NCBI GenBank assembly: GCA_012842035.1
Contig: DUTO01000020.1
Span: forward strand, 1 to 13,933
Direction: 5' to 3'
Length of the DNA stretch: 13,933 bases
Origin: Clostridia bacterium
Lineage (GTDB): Bacteria; Bacillota; Peptococcia; DRI-13; DTU073
The notes under the pieces were generated by a model, which was not told where the DNA came from, did not search any database, and saw only the letters and a list, made by a program, of their open reading frames with translations. Position 1 is the stretch's first letter. The number at the start of each line of letters is the position of its first letter. Position numbers and translations under genes: made by a program. Positions 6,495 through 13,406 of the stretch are shown here, one piece after another.

Positions 6495-7089
6495 AAACAG
6501 TATAGCTAAAGAATGGTTTGATTTTGCGAAACAAGACTTAAGCAGTGCTGAATATCTCTCACAAAAGTCACCACCTCCTTTAGAAAACATCTGTTTTCAT
6601 TGTCAACAGGCCACAGAAAAAATATTAAAAGGATATTTGATTCATCAAGAGGAAAAGACACCACCTCGTACTCATGATTTAAAATTATTATGTAAAATGT
6701 GTGCTAAAAAAGATGAGTCTTTCGAGGAGATAAGTCAAGCTTGTATTGACCTTACGCCATATGGTGTGCGGGCCAGATATCCTTTTGAAATTGAAATTCA
6801 AAAAAATGATATGGAAGAAGCTCTGGGGGATGCTAAACGGGTGATGGATTTTACTCTCCAAAAAATCAGAGAAAAGGGAAGAGAAGTCTCCAATGTATTG
6901 AATACAGATACATATCTTGCTTTTGGTGATAATTTGACACAAGGGAGAAAAAACAAATATAAAGTTATATGGGAAAAAACTGATAAAGAACAGAGAACAC
7001 TAGATGAATTTTCGGCAATTAGTAAAAAGAATGCTTTCACTCATAGTGAAAAACTTAATGCTTGGGAACATAATTGGGATACTAGATAA
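6487..7089 (+). CDS. HEPN domain protein with a C-terminal extension, putative toxin
   Basis: A 200-residue protein. Residues 1-128 are a HEPN domain of the PF05168 type: AKQDLSSAEYL (14-24), HCQQATEKILKGYL (38-51), RTHDLKLL (61-68) and YGVRARYP (92-99). The canonical RX4-6H nuclease motif is not visible. Residues about 131-200 form a polar tail of unknown type, containing DTYLAFGDNLTQG and ending in NAWEHNWDTR. Ordinary MNT-linked HEPN proteins are around 120-145 residues, so the tail is an addition. The start at ATG 6487 overlaps the end of the MNT gene. The preferred reading is a toxin neutralised by the upstream MNT protein; a non-catalytic binding role is also possible. Confidence 0.78.
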   Translation: MDKNSIAKEWFDFAKQDLSSAEYLSQKSPPPLENICFHCQQATEKILKGYLIHQEEKTPPRTHDLKLLCKMCAKKDESFEEISQACIDLTPYGVRARYPFEIEIQKNDMEEALGDAKRVMDFTLQKIREKGREVSNVLNTDTYLAFGDNLTQGRKNKYKVIWEKTDKEQRTLDEFSAISKKNAFTHSEKLNAWEHNWDTR

Positions 7090-7122
7090 TTATTGATATA
7101 TTTAAAAGGAAGGTGCACGATA

Positions 7123-7962
7123 ATGGGTTTGAGGGATAGATTAAGTCGGGCTCTAAATCAACATACCATCTATAAGACGATTTTAGCTGATAAACAACCA
7201 CCGAGCCCTTATCTTTATAAATTAAGAGAAGAAGTCAAACATGAGGTTAGGGAACAATTAGCTACAATGTCACGAGAGGAAAAGAAAATTTGGCAGGAAC
7301 AACATCGGGAAGGTAAAAAGTTAATATATGAGACACTGGAAAAACTTAAGGACTTTAAACGAGAAAGGGCTAATGAATATTTTTCTATAGATAATTTAGA
7401 CGTAATTAATCACGAGATTTATAATACTGAAACACAATTGCAGGGAGAATTGTTTAACAAATTAAGAAGAGCCTTTGTGGGTAAACCATATGATAGAGAA
7501 CGAGAGATGGCAATTAATACATTCGAGCTTGAAATTGGTGAATTGAGCAGGAGATGGAAGAAAGTTAGAGAACTTTTTGTTGAGCATGCAAAGCTGAAAG
7601 ACCTTGTGCATCATCCCGAAAAGATAGCTAAGGCATCATGTTGCTGCCTAGGTATGCATGTTACAAAAAGAGATTTGGATAGATTAATCTATCTTGAGAA
7701 AAAGTATTTTAGTGATAGTCCTCTAGAAAAATATTTAGCACCAATTAAGGAGATAGTGTCACAGAATGAGAAAATGCAGCTAGAAGTTTATAAACAATGG
7801 ACACAACGTGAAAGATATCAGCAAGATAATGCACCGCGAGAGCCTTTGCTTCATAAAACAAATAGGGCACTACAAAATAAGGTGCAGGATAATAATAAAA
7901 CAGAGGGGATAAAAGAAAGGTCAGGGGCGAGGGAGGAGAAATTAATATCGGTGCGGGGCTAA
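7123..7962 (+). CDS. Unrecognised charged coiled-coil-like protein, last gene of the accessory module
   Basis: A 279-residue soluble protein of unknown family. It starts MGLRDRLSRAL, much like the short amphipathic start of the module's first gene. It is rich in Arg, Lys and Glu with long predicted helices (about 33-80 and 100-160), and contains three consecutive cysteines (C173-C175) and the patterns PY (122-123) and LSRRWKK (141-147). The last 50 residues are low in hydrophobics and probably disordered. ATG 7123 has the ribosome site AAGGAAGGTG (7106-7115), favouring it over an upstream in-frame TTG at 7093. It lies 33 bp after the HEPN gene and is followed by a terminator, so it closes the module. 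Context suggests it works with the MNT/HEPN pair; no activity can be deduced. Confidence 0.68.
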   Translation: MGLRDRLSRALNQHTIYKTILADKQPPSPYLYKLREEVKHEVREQLATMSREEKKIWQEQHREGKKLIYETLEKLKDFKRERANEYFSIDNLDVINHEIYNTETQLQGELFNKLRRAFVGKPYDREREMAINTFELEIGELSRRWKKVRELFVEHAKLKDLVHHPEKIAKASCCCLGMHVTKRDLDRLIYLEKKYFSDSPLEKYLAPIKEIVSQNEKMQLEVYKQWTQRERYQQDNAPREPLLHKTNRALQNKVQDNNKTEGIKERSGAREEKLISVRG

Positions 7963-7982
7963 ATATATTTTCTTCCGCATAT

Positions 7983-8016
7983 AGGGGACGTTGGTAAATA
8001 AAACGTTCCCTTTGTT
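7983..8016 (+). terminator. Intrinsic terminator of the accessory module
   Basis: A 10-bp stem pairs 7983-7992 with 8002-8011 (one G-U pair) around a 9-nt loop and runs into TTTGTT. It isolates the module from lpdA. Confidence 0.75.
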
Positions 8017-8060
8017 GTGTGTTAAAAAAGTATTTAGTAAATATTTTCATAGCAGGGAAT

Positions 8061-8066
8061 TATAAT
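8061..8066 (+). promoter_or_regulatory. Possible -10 box of lpdA
   Basis: TATAAT at 8061-8066 lies between the module terminator and the lpdA start, about 30 nt before the start codon. No convincing -35 or extended -10 accompanies it, so it is tentative. Confidence 0.3.
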
Positions 8067-8096
8067 CATGATGTAGAAGAAAAGGCGGGAGGGAGC

Positions 8097-9521
8097 GTGA
8101 TAAAGGTGCCATTAAAGGAAGAAACAAATGTAGAAAAGTATGACCTAGGGATAATCGGTGGTGGTCCGGGTGGGTATGTCGCGGCGATTAGGGCAGCTCA
8201 GTTAGGGCTGAAAGTAATTCTTTTTGAAAAGGAAAAGTTGGGTGGTACTTGCCTTAATAGGGGTTGTATACCGACGAAGGCTCTTTTACAAAGTGTGAAG
8301 ACTTGGCGAGAATTACGGAAACTATCACGATTAGCGATTACGGGTGTAGACTTAAGTGAGGCTAAGATTGATATAGTGAAATTACAACAGAGGAAAAACA
8401 GAACGGTGTTACGTTTAACGACAGGTGTTGCCGCGCTCTTACAAGCACATGGGGTGAAAGTTGTGCAAGGTGCGGCTGTAATGGAAGAGCGACCTGATTT
8501 GATTCAAGTTGAGGAGCAAACTTATCAAGTGGGTCAAGTAATTATTGCTACAGGTTCTAAGCCGAGATTGCTTCCTTTGCCGGGGATAGATTCTGCTAGA
8601 GTGATCACGAGTGATGAAGCCTTATCTTTAGAAAAAGCACCTTCTTCTCTGCTGATTTTAGGCGGTGGTGTTATCGGCGTAGAATTTGCTCTCATTTTTC
8701 GTGAACTAGGGGTTGAAGTTACCATTGTCGAAATGGAAGAAAGGCTATTACCGAACATGGATGAAGAAATTGCTCGGGAAATGGCACGTGTTTTAAAAGG
8801 TAATGGAATTGCTTTATATCTGGGGGCGAAAGCTGTAGAGATAAAAGGAGATATTCTTTTCATAGAAAAAGAAGGAGAAATCAAGGAACTAAAGGGTGAA
8901 AAAATCCTCGTTGCAGTAGGGAGAGCACCTTGTTATGAAGGTATTAATGTAGCCAAATTAGGTATAAAAACAGAAAAAGGAGCCATAATTACGGATAAGT
9001 TTTTGCGTACGAGTACACCACAGATTTATGCTGTAGGTGATGTCAATGGCAAATATATGTTAGCTCATAAAGCATTTGCGGAAGCACTTGTGGTCATAGA
9101 AAATATTTTAGGTCAAAAGCAAGAAATGGACTATGAGGTGATCCCTCAGTGTGTTTATTCTTTTCCGGAAATAGCTTCGGTGGGCTTAACGGCAAAAGAA
9201 GCACGGGAAAAATACGAGAAAGTTAAAGTCGGTAAATTTCCTTTGGCTGCTAATGGGAAGGCACAACTTGAAGGGGAGACAAGAGGTTTTGTTAAAGTGA
9301 TTATCGCTGAACGTTCTAAAAAAATATTAGGGCTTCATATTTTTGGTACTGTAGCTACGGAGTTGATTGCGGAGGCAGTAACGGCGATGAAATTAGGAGC
9401 TACAGGGGAAGACTTGGTAAAATGCATTTATCCACATCCCACTATTTCCGAGGCAGTATGGGAAGCTTATCAAGCAACTAGCCATGGGGCTATTCATTTT
9501 CGGAAAAAGGACTTAGTATAA
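8097..9521 (+). CDS. lpdA: Dihydrolipoamide dehydrogenase (E3)
   Basis: An FAD- and NAD-dependent disulfide oxidoreductase that reoxidises the dihydrolipoyl groups of 2-oxo acid dehydrogenase or glycine cleavage complexes. The 474-residue protein has the FAD-binding IIGGGPGGYVAA (19-30), the redox-active pair C52 and C57 in GGTCLNRGCIPTK, a second Rossmann motif LGGGVIGVEFA, the FAD-contacting TPQIYAVGDVNG, and the C-terminal HPTISEA with the active-site His-Glu pair. GTG 8097 is chosen because GGGAGGGAG (8087-8095) is just upstream; the spacing is tight, and GTG 8106 is an alternative. An upstream in-frame opening to 8019 overlaps the preceding terminator and is unlikely to be coding. No E1, E2 or GcvH gene is in the window, so its partner complex is unknown. 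Confidence 0.93.
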   Translation: MIKVPLKEETNVEKYDLGIIGGGPGGYVAAIRAAQLGLKVILFEKEKLGGTCLNRGCIPTKALLQSVKTWRELRKLSRLAITGVDLSEAKIDIVKLQQRKNRTVLRLTTGVAALLQAHGVKVVQGAAVMEERPDLIQVEEQTYQVGQVIIATGSKPRLLPLPGIDSARVITSDEALSLEKAPSSLLILGGGVIGVEFALIFRELGVEVTIVEMEERLLPNMDEEIAREMARVLKGNGIALYLGAKAVEIKGDILFIEKEGEIKELKGEKILVAVGRAPCYEGINVAKLGIKTEKGAIITDKFLRTSTPQIYAVGDVNGKYMLAHKAFAEALVVIENILGQKQEMDYEVIPQCVYSFPEIASVGLTAKEAREKYEKVKVGKFPLAANGKAQLEGETRGFVKVIIAERSKKILGLHIFGTVATELIAEAVTAMKLGATGEDLVKCIYPHPTISEAVWEAYQATSHGAIHFRKKDLV

Positions 9522-9523
9522 TT

Positions 9524-10264
9524 ATGATGAGGGTAGGGAGCAATAATCAGAAAATACCCTGGTCAGTTTTCGAGGCTCTATTAGTATTTATTATTATTTT
9601 GAGTATAAAACGAATTTTGCCTTTTCCTAAAATCGCTTGGTTTAATAGTTTAAGTAAAGCTATAAGTCCTGGTAATGTTTTTTTAGGACAAGTTTTTTGG
9701 AATAGTTTGTTTGTTGCGCTTTTCTTTTTTGTGTTGATTGGTTTAATCTTAAAGTTAAAATATTCTTTAACTTGGCGTGAGGTTGGCTTAAAGCAAGGGG
9801 CGGGGAAAAACTGGTTAACTATGGGGATTAGCCAGGGTATTTTACTTTTTTTTATAATGACGATTCTCGTGACAATGATTAGTTTGTTTTTTCCTTTTGA
9901 GGTAGAGGAACAAGCGATTGTCGATATTTTTAAGACTGCTTGGGGTTGGCGGGAAAGGTTCTTATGTCTGTTGATCGTTTCTGTATTTGCTCCTTTTAGT
10001 GAAGAGCTTTATTTTCGTGGTTTTCTTTATCCTGCGGTGAGTAAAAGAAGGGGTAAGTTGCCTGCGGTAATTATTACTAGTATCTTTTTTAGTTTTCTAC
10101 ATTTTGATTTGGTTAGATTTATTCCCATTACCCTTGGTGGCATTTGGCTAAATCTGCTTTATATCAGAACCGGCTCCCTTTACACTTCTATGGTGGCTCA
10201 TTCAGTTTGGAATGCATTGATGATTTCTCTTCTTTTTTATGCTCAATCAGCAGGAATTGTGTGA
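9524..10264 (+). CDS. CPBP family intramembrane metalloprotease
   Basis: A 246-residue polytopic membrane protein with about six to seven hydrophobic segments. It carries the three signatures of the CPBP (CAAX protease / bacteriocin-processing) family: E160-E161-xxx-R165 in FSEELYFRGF, FxxxH in FFSFLH (H193), and HxxxN in AHSVWN (H226, N230). These residues form the metal-dependent glutamyl protease site within the membrane. Substrates are unknown; relatives act in bacteriocin self-immunity or membrane-protein processing. The start is ATG 9524 or 9527. The ribosome site is weak, and since the gene begins 2 bp after the lpdA stop it is probably translated by coupling. Confidence 0.9.
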   Translation: MMRVGSNNQKIPWSVFEALLVFIIILSIKRILPFPKIAWFNSLSKAISPGNVFLGQVFWNSLFVALFFFVLIGLILKLKYSLTWREVGLKQGAGKNWLTMGISQGILLFFIMTILVTMISLFFPFEVEEQAIVDIFKTAWGWRERFLCLLIVSVFAPFSEELYFRGFLYPAVSKRRGKLPAVIITSIFFSFLHFDLVRFIPITLGGIWLNLLYIRTGSLYTSMVAHSVWNALMISLLFYAQSAGIV

Positions 10265-10303
10265 ATACGAAGAAATTATAAAACAGAAGAAAGGACGATT
10301 TTT

Positions 10304-11074
10304 TTGCGAAAACCAAAAATTGTCTTCTTAATTGGATTAGCTGCTATAATTAGTTATTGTTTTTATTTTTTCCTGTTTACCTTACTTCAGGCAGAAGGGG
10401 AAATACAGTTTCCTCAGACAAATAAGCCTTATGATTTAGTAATTAAGCATGTACTTATTCTTGATGGTACAGGTGAAAAAGAGATATTTCGTGGGGATAT
10501 AGCCATGAGGGATGGCCATATAGTTGAGGTGGGGTCTGTACAGGAGTTAGATTGTCCGCTATTTGATGCCGGTGGCTTGACTGTAATGCCCATGCCTATA
10601 GAACCGCTAAATATGGAAGAAGCTGCTGAGCGGGGGTTGGTAGAACATCTTTTTAGGACAAGCTATCCTCGTTATCCTGCTTCTTATCTTTATTTTCAGG
10701 AAGAGCCTTATCTTGGCTTTAATTTAGCTCAAATCGCTCAACAAAGAGGGGAAATTCCGCAAAAAACTTTTAATGAATTACAGAAAAAACTGCCGGCAAT
10801 GAGTAAGGTTTATCTTTTGCCTTTGGAATTAGCTGAAGAAAAATTATTATCGGCTACAGCTTCTTTAGAGGAATTAGTTGCTTATCTTACCGGTTATCCG
10901 GCTAAGGCGTTGGGAAAGACTGATAAGGGAATGATTAAGCCTGATTATAAAGCAGATTTGTATTTTTTTATTACTCACAACTATGAGGAGGAAAGTTTAA
11001 AACAGCTATTTTTAAAAGGCAAATTACCTGTTTGTGCTTTGCGTTATCAAGCAGGGCAGTTGCTTGAGCAGTGA
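10304..11074 (+). CDS. Membrane-anchored D-aminoacylase-type amidohydrolase lacking its catalytic core
   Basis: A 256-residue protein with an N-terminal hydrophobic anchor (residues about 6-28). Residues 42-92 match the N-terminal beta domain of N-acyl-D-amino-acid deacylases: YDLVIKHVLILDGTG, then DIAMRDGHIVEVG. Where the metal-binding PGFIDxHxH motif should follow, it has MPMPIEPLN. Residues 135-152 (PYLGFNLAQIAQQRGEIP) match the late-barrel EGktLxEIAxxRGkdP element, and residues 191-222 (LTGYPAKALGKTDKGMIKP, then YKADLYFF) match the closing segment. Full-length relatives are about 480-530 residues, so roughly half, including every metal ligand, is absent, yet the frame is intact. Amidohydrolase activity is very unlikely; a binding or structural role, or neutral decay, is possible. 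The TTG start has AAAGGA (10290-10295) upstream. Confidence 0.72.
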   Translation: MRKPKIVFLIGLAAIISYCFYFFLFTLLQAEGEIQFPQTNKPYDLVIKHVLILDGTGEKEIFRGDIAMRDGHIVEVGSVQELDCPLFDAGGLTVMPMPIEPLNMEEAAERGLVEHLFRTSYPRYPASYLYFQEEPYLGFNLAQIAQQRGEIPQKTFNELQKKLPAMSKVYLLPLELAEEKLLSATASLEELVAYLTGYPAKALGKTDKGMIKPDYKADLYFFITHNYEEESLKQLFLKGKLPVCALRYQAGQLLEQ

Positions 11075-11100
11075 AAAATTAAGGAGATTGGTAGAGACTA

Positions 11101-11129
11101 TTGCAAGATAAAGAAGTTTATTATACAAT
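11101..11129 (+). promoter_or_regulatory. Promoter of the beta-eliminating lyase gene
   Basis: TTGCAA (11101-11106) and TACAAT (11124-11129) are 17 bp apart. The predicted start near 11136 gives a leader of about 200 nt before the lyase start codon, with a terminator inside it. Confidence 0.6.
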
Positions 11130-11186
11130 GTAGTGGTGGATTTGTAGTATGGCAGATTAATCTTAAGCAAACTGAAAGACGGTAGG

Positions 11187-11231
11187 ATGGTAGAAAAAGG
11201 TAGATGCCTTGGTTTAATTATGCACTCCTAG
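11187..11231 (+). CDS. Possible 14-codon leader peptide in the lyase leader
   Basis: ATG 11187 opens a frame encoding MVEKGRCLGLIMHS and stops at TAG 11229-11231, exactly in the loop of the leader terminator. GGTAGG directly upstream is only a modest ribosome site. A ribosome finishing this frame would cover the left arm of the hairpin, as in transcription attenuation. It has no Trp or Tyr codons, so it does not resemble tnaC of enteric bacteria. The match between stop codon and hairpin could be chance. Confidence 0.25.
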   Translation: MVEKGRCLGLIMHS

Positions 11232-11250
11232 CGGGAGTGTTTTTGTTTTT
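11223..11250 (+). terminator. Intrinsic terminator inside the lyase leader (attenuator candidate)
   Basis: A 6-bp stem, CACTCC (11223-11228) with GGAGTG (11234-11239), with a 5-nt loop, is followed by TTTTTGTTTTTT. It lies about 90 nt after the predicted transcription start and 90 nt before the lyase gene. Upstream, GGTAG occurs three times (11181-11185, 11189-11193, 11199-11203), each complementary to CTACC at 11253-11257 just beyond the T tract. Pairing there would draw in the T tract and compete with termination. Confidence 0.7.
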
Positions 11251-11339
11251 TCCTACCAAGAAGTTTAGGCAAAGGAGGTACAGGAGGAGAACAGAAGCAT
11301 CGAATAGCAATTATAATTTATCTATAAGGAGGAAAAAGG

Positions 11340-12788
11340 ATGTCAACTGTAAAGTTTTTTTATGGGGATGACCTTCCCTTGGAAATGCACAAAGTTCGTA
11401 TTGTGCAAAAATTAGATCTTAAGCCGATTGAGCATCGCTTGGCAGCAATCACGGAGGCCGGTAATAATACGTTTTTACTGAAAAATCGTGATGTTTTTAT
11501 GGATATGTTAACAGATAGTGGTGTTAATGCCATGAGTGACCAACAGATGGCGGCGATGATGCAGGCCGATGATAGTTATGCTGGTTCGGAAACTTTTACG
11601 AGACTTTCGGTTAAAATTGAGGAGATTTTTGGGAAGAAGTTCTTTTTACCTGCTCATCAAGGTAGAGCATGTGAAAATATTATTTCTCAGGCTTTTGTTA
11701 CACCGGGTTCTGTGGTGCCTATGAATTATCATTTTACTACCACAAAGGCTCATATTACTTTAAATGGGGGTACGGTTGAGGAAATTCCGATACCTGAAGC
11801 TTTCCATTTAACTAGTACCTATCCCTTTAAAGGTAATATGGATATAGCTAAACTTAAAGCTGTAATTAAGAAATATGGTGTAGAAAAGATAGCTTTTGTG
11901 CGCTTAGAGGCAGGAGCTAATTTAATTGGGGGACAACCTTTTTCTTTAGAAAATATGTCTGAGATTCGTCAGGTTTGTGATGAATTTGGACTTATGTTTG
12001 TATTAGATGCTAGTTTGTTAGCTGATAATCTATATTTTATTAAAGAACGAGAAGAAACTTGTCGGGAGTTGAGTATTCGAGAGATTACTAGAAAAATAGC
12101 GGACTTAACAGATATTATTTATTTCTCGGCACGAAAATTAGGTTGTGCACGTGGTGGTGTGATTTGTACGAATAATGAAGAGGCTTTTGTTAAGATGCGG
12201 GAGCTTGTTCCGCTTTATGAAGGTTTTCTTACTTATGGTGGAATGTCTGTACGAGAAATGGAAGCTATTGCCGTTGGTTTAGAGGAAACGATGGACGAGG
12301 ATATGATTAATCAAGGGCCTCAATTTATTGCTTTTATGACTGAAGAACTTCAGAAGATGGGTGTACCGGTAGTTACGCCTCCGGGAGGGCTAGGTTGTCA
12401 TGTCAATGCCATGGAATTTTTGCCTCATATTCCCCAAAATCAATATCCTGCTGGAGCTTTGGCCGCTGCACTTTACCTTGTAAGTGGTGTGCGGGGGATG
12501 GAAAGAGGCACAATGTCTGAACAAAGAGATGAAGATGGTAATGAACCTTTGGCCAATGTGGAACTATTACGTTTAGCTATGCCTCGCCGGGTCTTTACTC
12601 TTTCGCAAGTTAAATATGCAATTGATCGTCTCTGTTGGCTTTTTGAAAATCGTAAACTTGTTGGCGGGTTAACCTTTGTGGAAGAGCCGAAAATATTGCG
12701 TTTCTTCTTTGGTAAATTAGCTACAGTTTCTGATTGGCAATCTAAATTAGTGGAACAGTTTAGGAACGACTTGGGGGACAGTCTCTAG
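11340..12788 (+). CDS. Tryptophanase / tyrosine phenol-lyase family PLP-dependent beta-eliminating lyase
   Basis: This family cleaves tryptophan or tyrosine to indole or phenol, pyruvate and ammonia. The 482-residue protein shows the family fold throughout: NTFLLKNRDVFMDMLTDSG (43-61), SYAGSE with Y80, HQGR with R109, FTTT (132-135), GGQPFS, D223 binding the pyridine nitrogen, K266 forming the Schiff base (SARKLG), MERG with R389, RLAMPRRVFT and LRFFFGKL. Spacing matches Citrobacter tyrosine phenol-lyase exactly between R100/D214/K257 and R109/D223/K266. MERG resembles tyrosine phenol-lyase (R381) rather than enteric tryptophanase. The segment GGLGCH replaces GGH, and L226 replaces the PLP-contacting Arg (R217). 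Substrate is therefore uncertain. The ATG start has AAGGAGG (11326-11332) at 7 nt. A leader terminator suggests regulated expression. Confidence 0.9.
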   Translation: MSTVKFFYGDDLPLEMHKVRIVQKLDLKPIEHRLAAITEAGNNTFLLKNRDVFMDMLTDSGVNAMSDQQMAAMMQADDSYAGSETFTRLSVKIEEIFGKKFFLPAHQGRACENIISQAFVTPGSVVPMNYHFTTTKAHITLNGGTVEEIPIPEAFHLTSTYPFKGNMDIAKLKAVIKKYGVEKIAFVRLEAGANLIGGQPFSLENMSEIRQVCDEFGLMFVLDASLLADNLYFIKEREETCRELSIREITRKIADLTDIIYFSARKLGCARGGVICTNNEEAFVKMRELVPLYEGFLTYGGMSVREMEAIAVGLEETMDEDMINQGPQFIAFMTEELQKMGVPVVTPPGGLGCHVNAMEFLPHIPQNQYPAGALAAALYLVSGVRGMERGTMSEQRDEDGNEPLANVELLRLAMPRRVFTLSQVKYAIDRLCWLFENRKLVGGLTFVEEPKILRFFFGKLATVSDWQSKLVEQFRNDLGDSL

Positions 12789-12812
12789 ATTTAGGAAGAT
12801 TTAGCTTAAATT

Positions 12813-12852
12813 AAAAAACACGACTAAACTTATGGGGTAGTCGTGTTTTTTT
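12813..12852 (+). terminator. Intrinsic terminator of the lyase gene
   Basis: A stem of CACGACTA (12819-12826) with TAGTCGTG (12838-12845) extends through an A6/T6 base. The 11-nt loop and T7 tail are typical, and the A-rich left arm could also serve the opposite strand. Confidence 0.88.
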
Positions 12853-12941
12853 ATGAAAAAGGCTAAATAAAAGTAATGAGTTATGTTATTCTTAGATTGT
12901 GAAATTGGCAGTTTGATTAAATAAAAAGGAGGGCAAGAGGT

Positions 12942-13379
12942 ATGTCGTTGGTTAAAGAATTTAAGGAGTTTGCGATGAAAGGTAATGTCGTGGATCTGGC
13001 TACTGGTGTAATTATTGGTGCTGCTTTTGGAAAAATTGTATCATCGCTGGTTAATGATATAGTCATGCCACTTATAAGTGCGGTAACCGGAAAGATAGAT
13101 TTCGCAAATATGTTTATTAGTCTGGATGGTCAAAAATATGCTACTTTGCAAATGGCTAAAGAGGCAGGGACTGCAACCTTGAATTATGGGGTTTTTTTTA
13201 CCAACATAATTGATTTTCTAATTATTTCTTTGTCCATATTTATTATTATTAAACAGATTAGTAGATTTAAGAAAAAAGATGAGGTAGTCGTAGAGGTAAC
13301 TACCAAGAACTGTCCTTATTGTCAAAGTAGTATTGATATCAAGGCTGTTAGATGTCCTCATTGTACATCAGAAATTTAA
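12942..13379 (+). CDS. mscL: Large-conductance mechanosensitive channel with C-terminal zinc ribbon
   Basis: MscL forms a homopentameric membrane pore that opens under high tension to release solutes on osmotic downshock. The 145-residue protein has the conserved N terminus (KEFKEFAMKGNVVDLATGVI), the first membrane helix with the gate region (IIGAAFGKIVSSLVNDIVMP, about 24-43), a periplasmic loop, and the second helix (about 85-105, GVFFTNIIDFLI) followed by the basic FKKK. Instead of the usual C-terminal bundle helix it ends in two CxxC pairs, C124/C127 and C138/C141 (CPYCQ, CPHCTSEI), a zinc-ribbon-like module. ATG 12942 is preceded by AAGGAGG (12927-12933). It stands alone after a terminator. 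Confidence 0.95.
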   Translation: MSLVKEFKEFAMKGNVVDLATGVIIGAAFGKIVSSLVNDIVMPLISAVTGKIDFANMFISLDGQKYATLQMAKEAGTATLNYGVFFTNIIDFLIISLSIFIIIKQISRFKKKDEVVVEVTTKNCPYCQSSIDIKAVRCPHCTSEI

Positions 13380-13406
13380 TTAAGGACTTAAAACCCTTTT
13401 TGTATG

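Noticed and set aside
8019..8096. N-terminal extension of lpdA back to GTG 8019
   Set aside because: It lies against the module terminator, contains the candidate -10 box, lacks a ribosome site and encodes residues not seen in the family.
11131..11203. TAG triplets in the lyase leader as a TRAP-binding array
   Set aside because: Only about five triplets, with spacings of 5 nt or more instead of the 2-3 nt required.
11312..11317. TATAAT close to the lyase start as its promoter
   Set aside because: No -35 at the right distance, and transcription would start within a few bases of the ribosome site.
11135..11339. T-box riboswitch in the lyase leader
   Set aside because: The conserved T-box sequence and a specifier stem are not present.
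12884..12892. TGTTATTCT as an extended -10 promoter for mscL
   Set aside because: Imperfect -10 and no -35; plausible place but not strong enough to annotate.
13380..13406. Terminator after mscL
   Set aside because: Only a 4-bp AAGG/CCTT stem before the T run; too weak to call.
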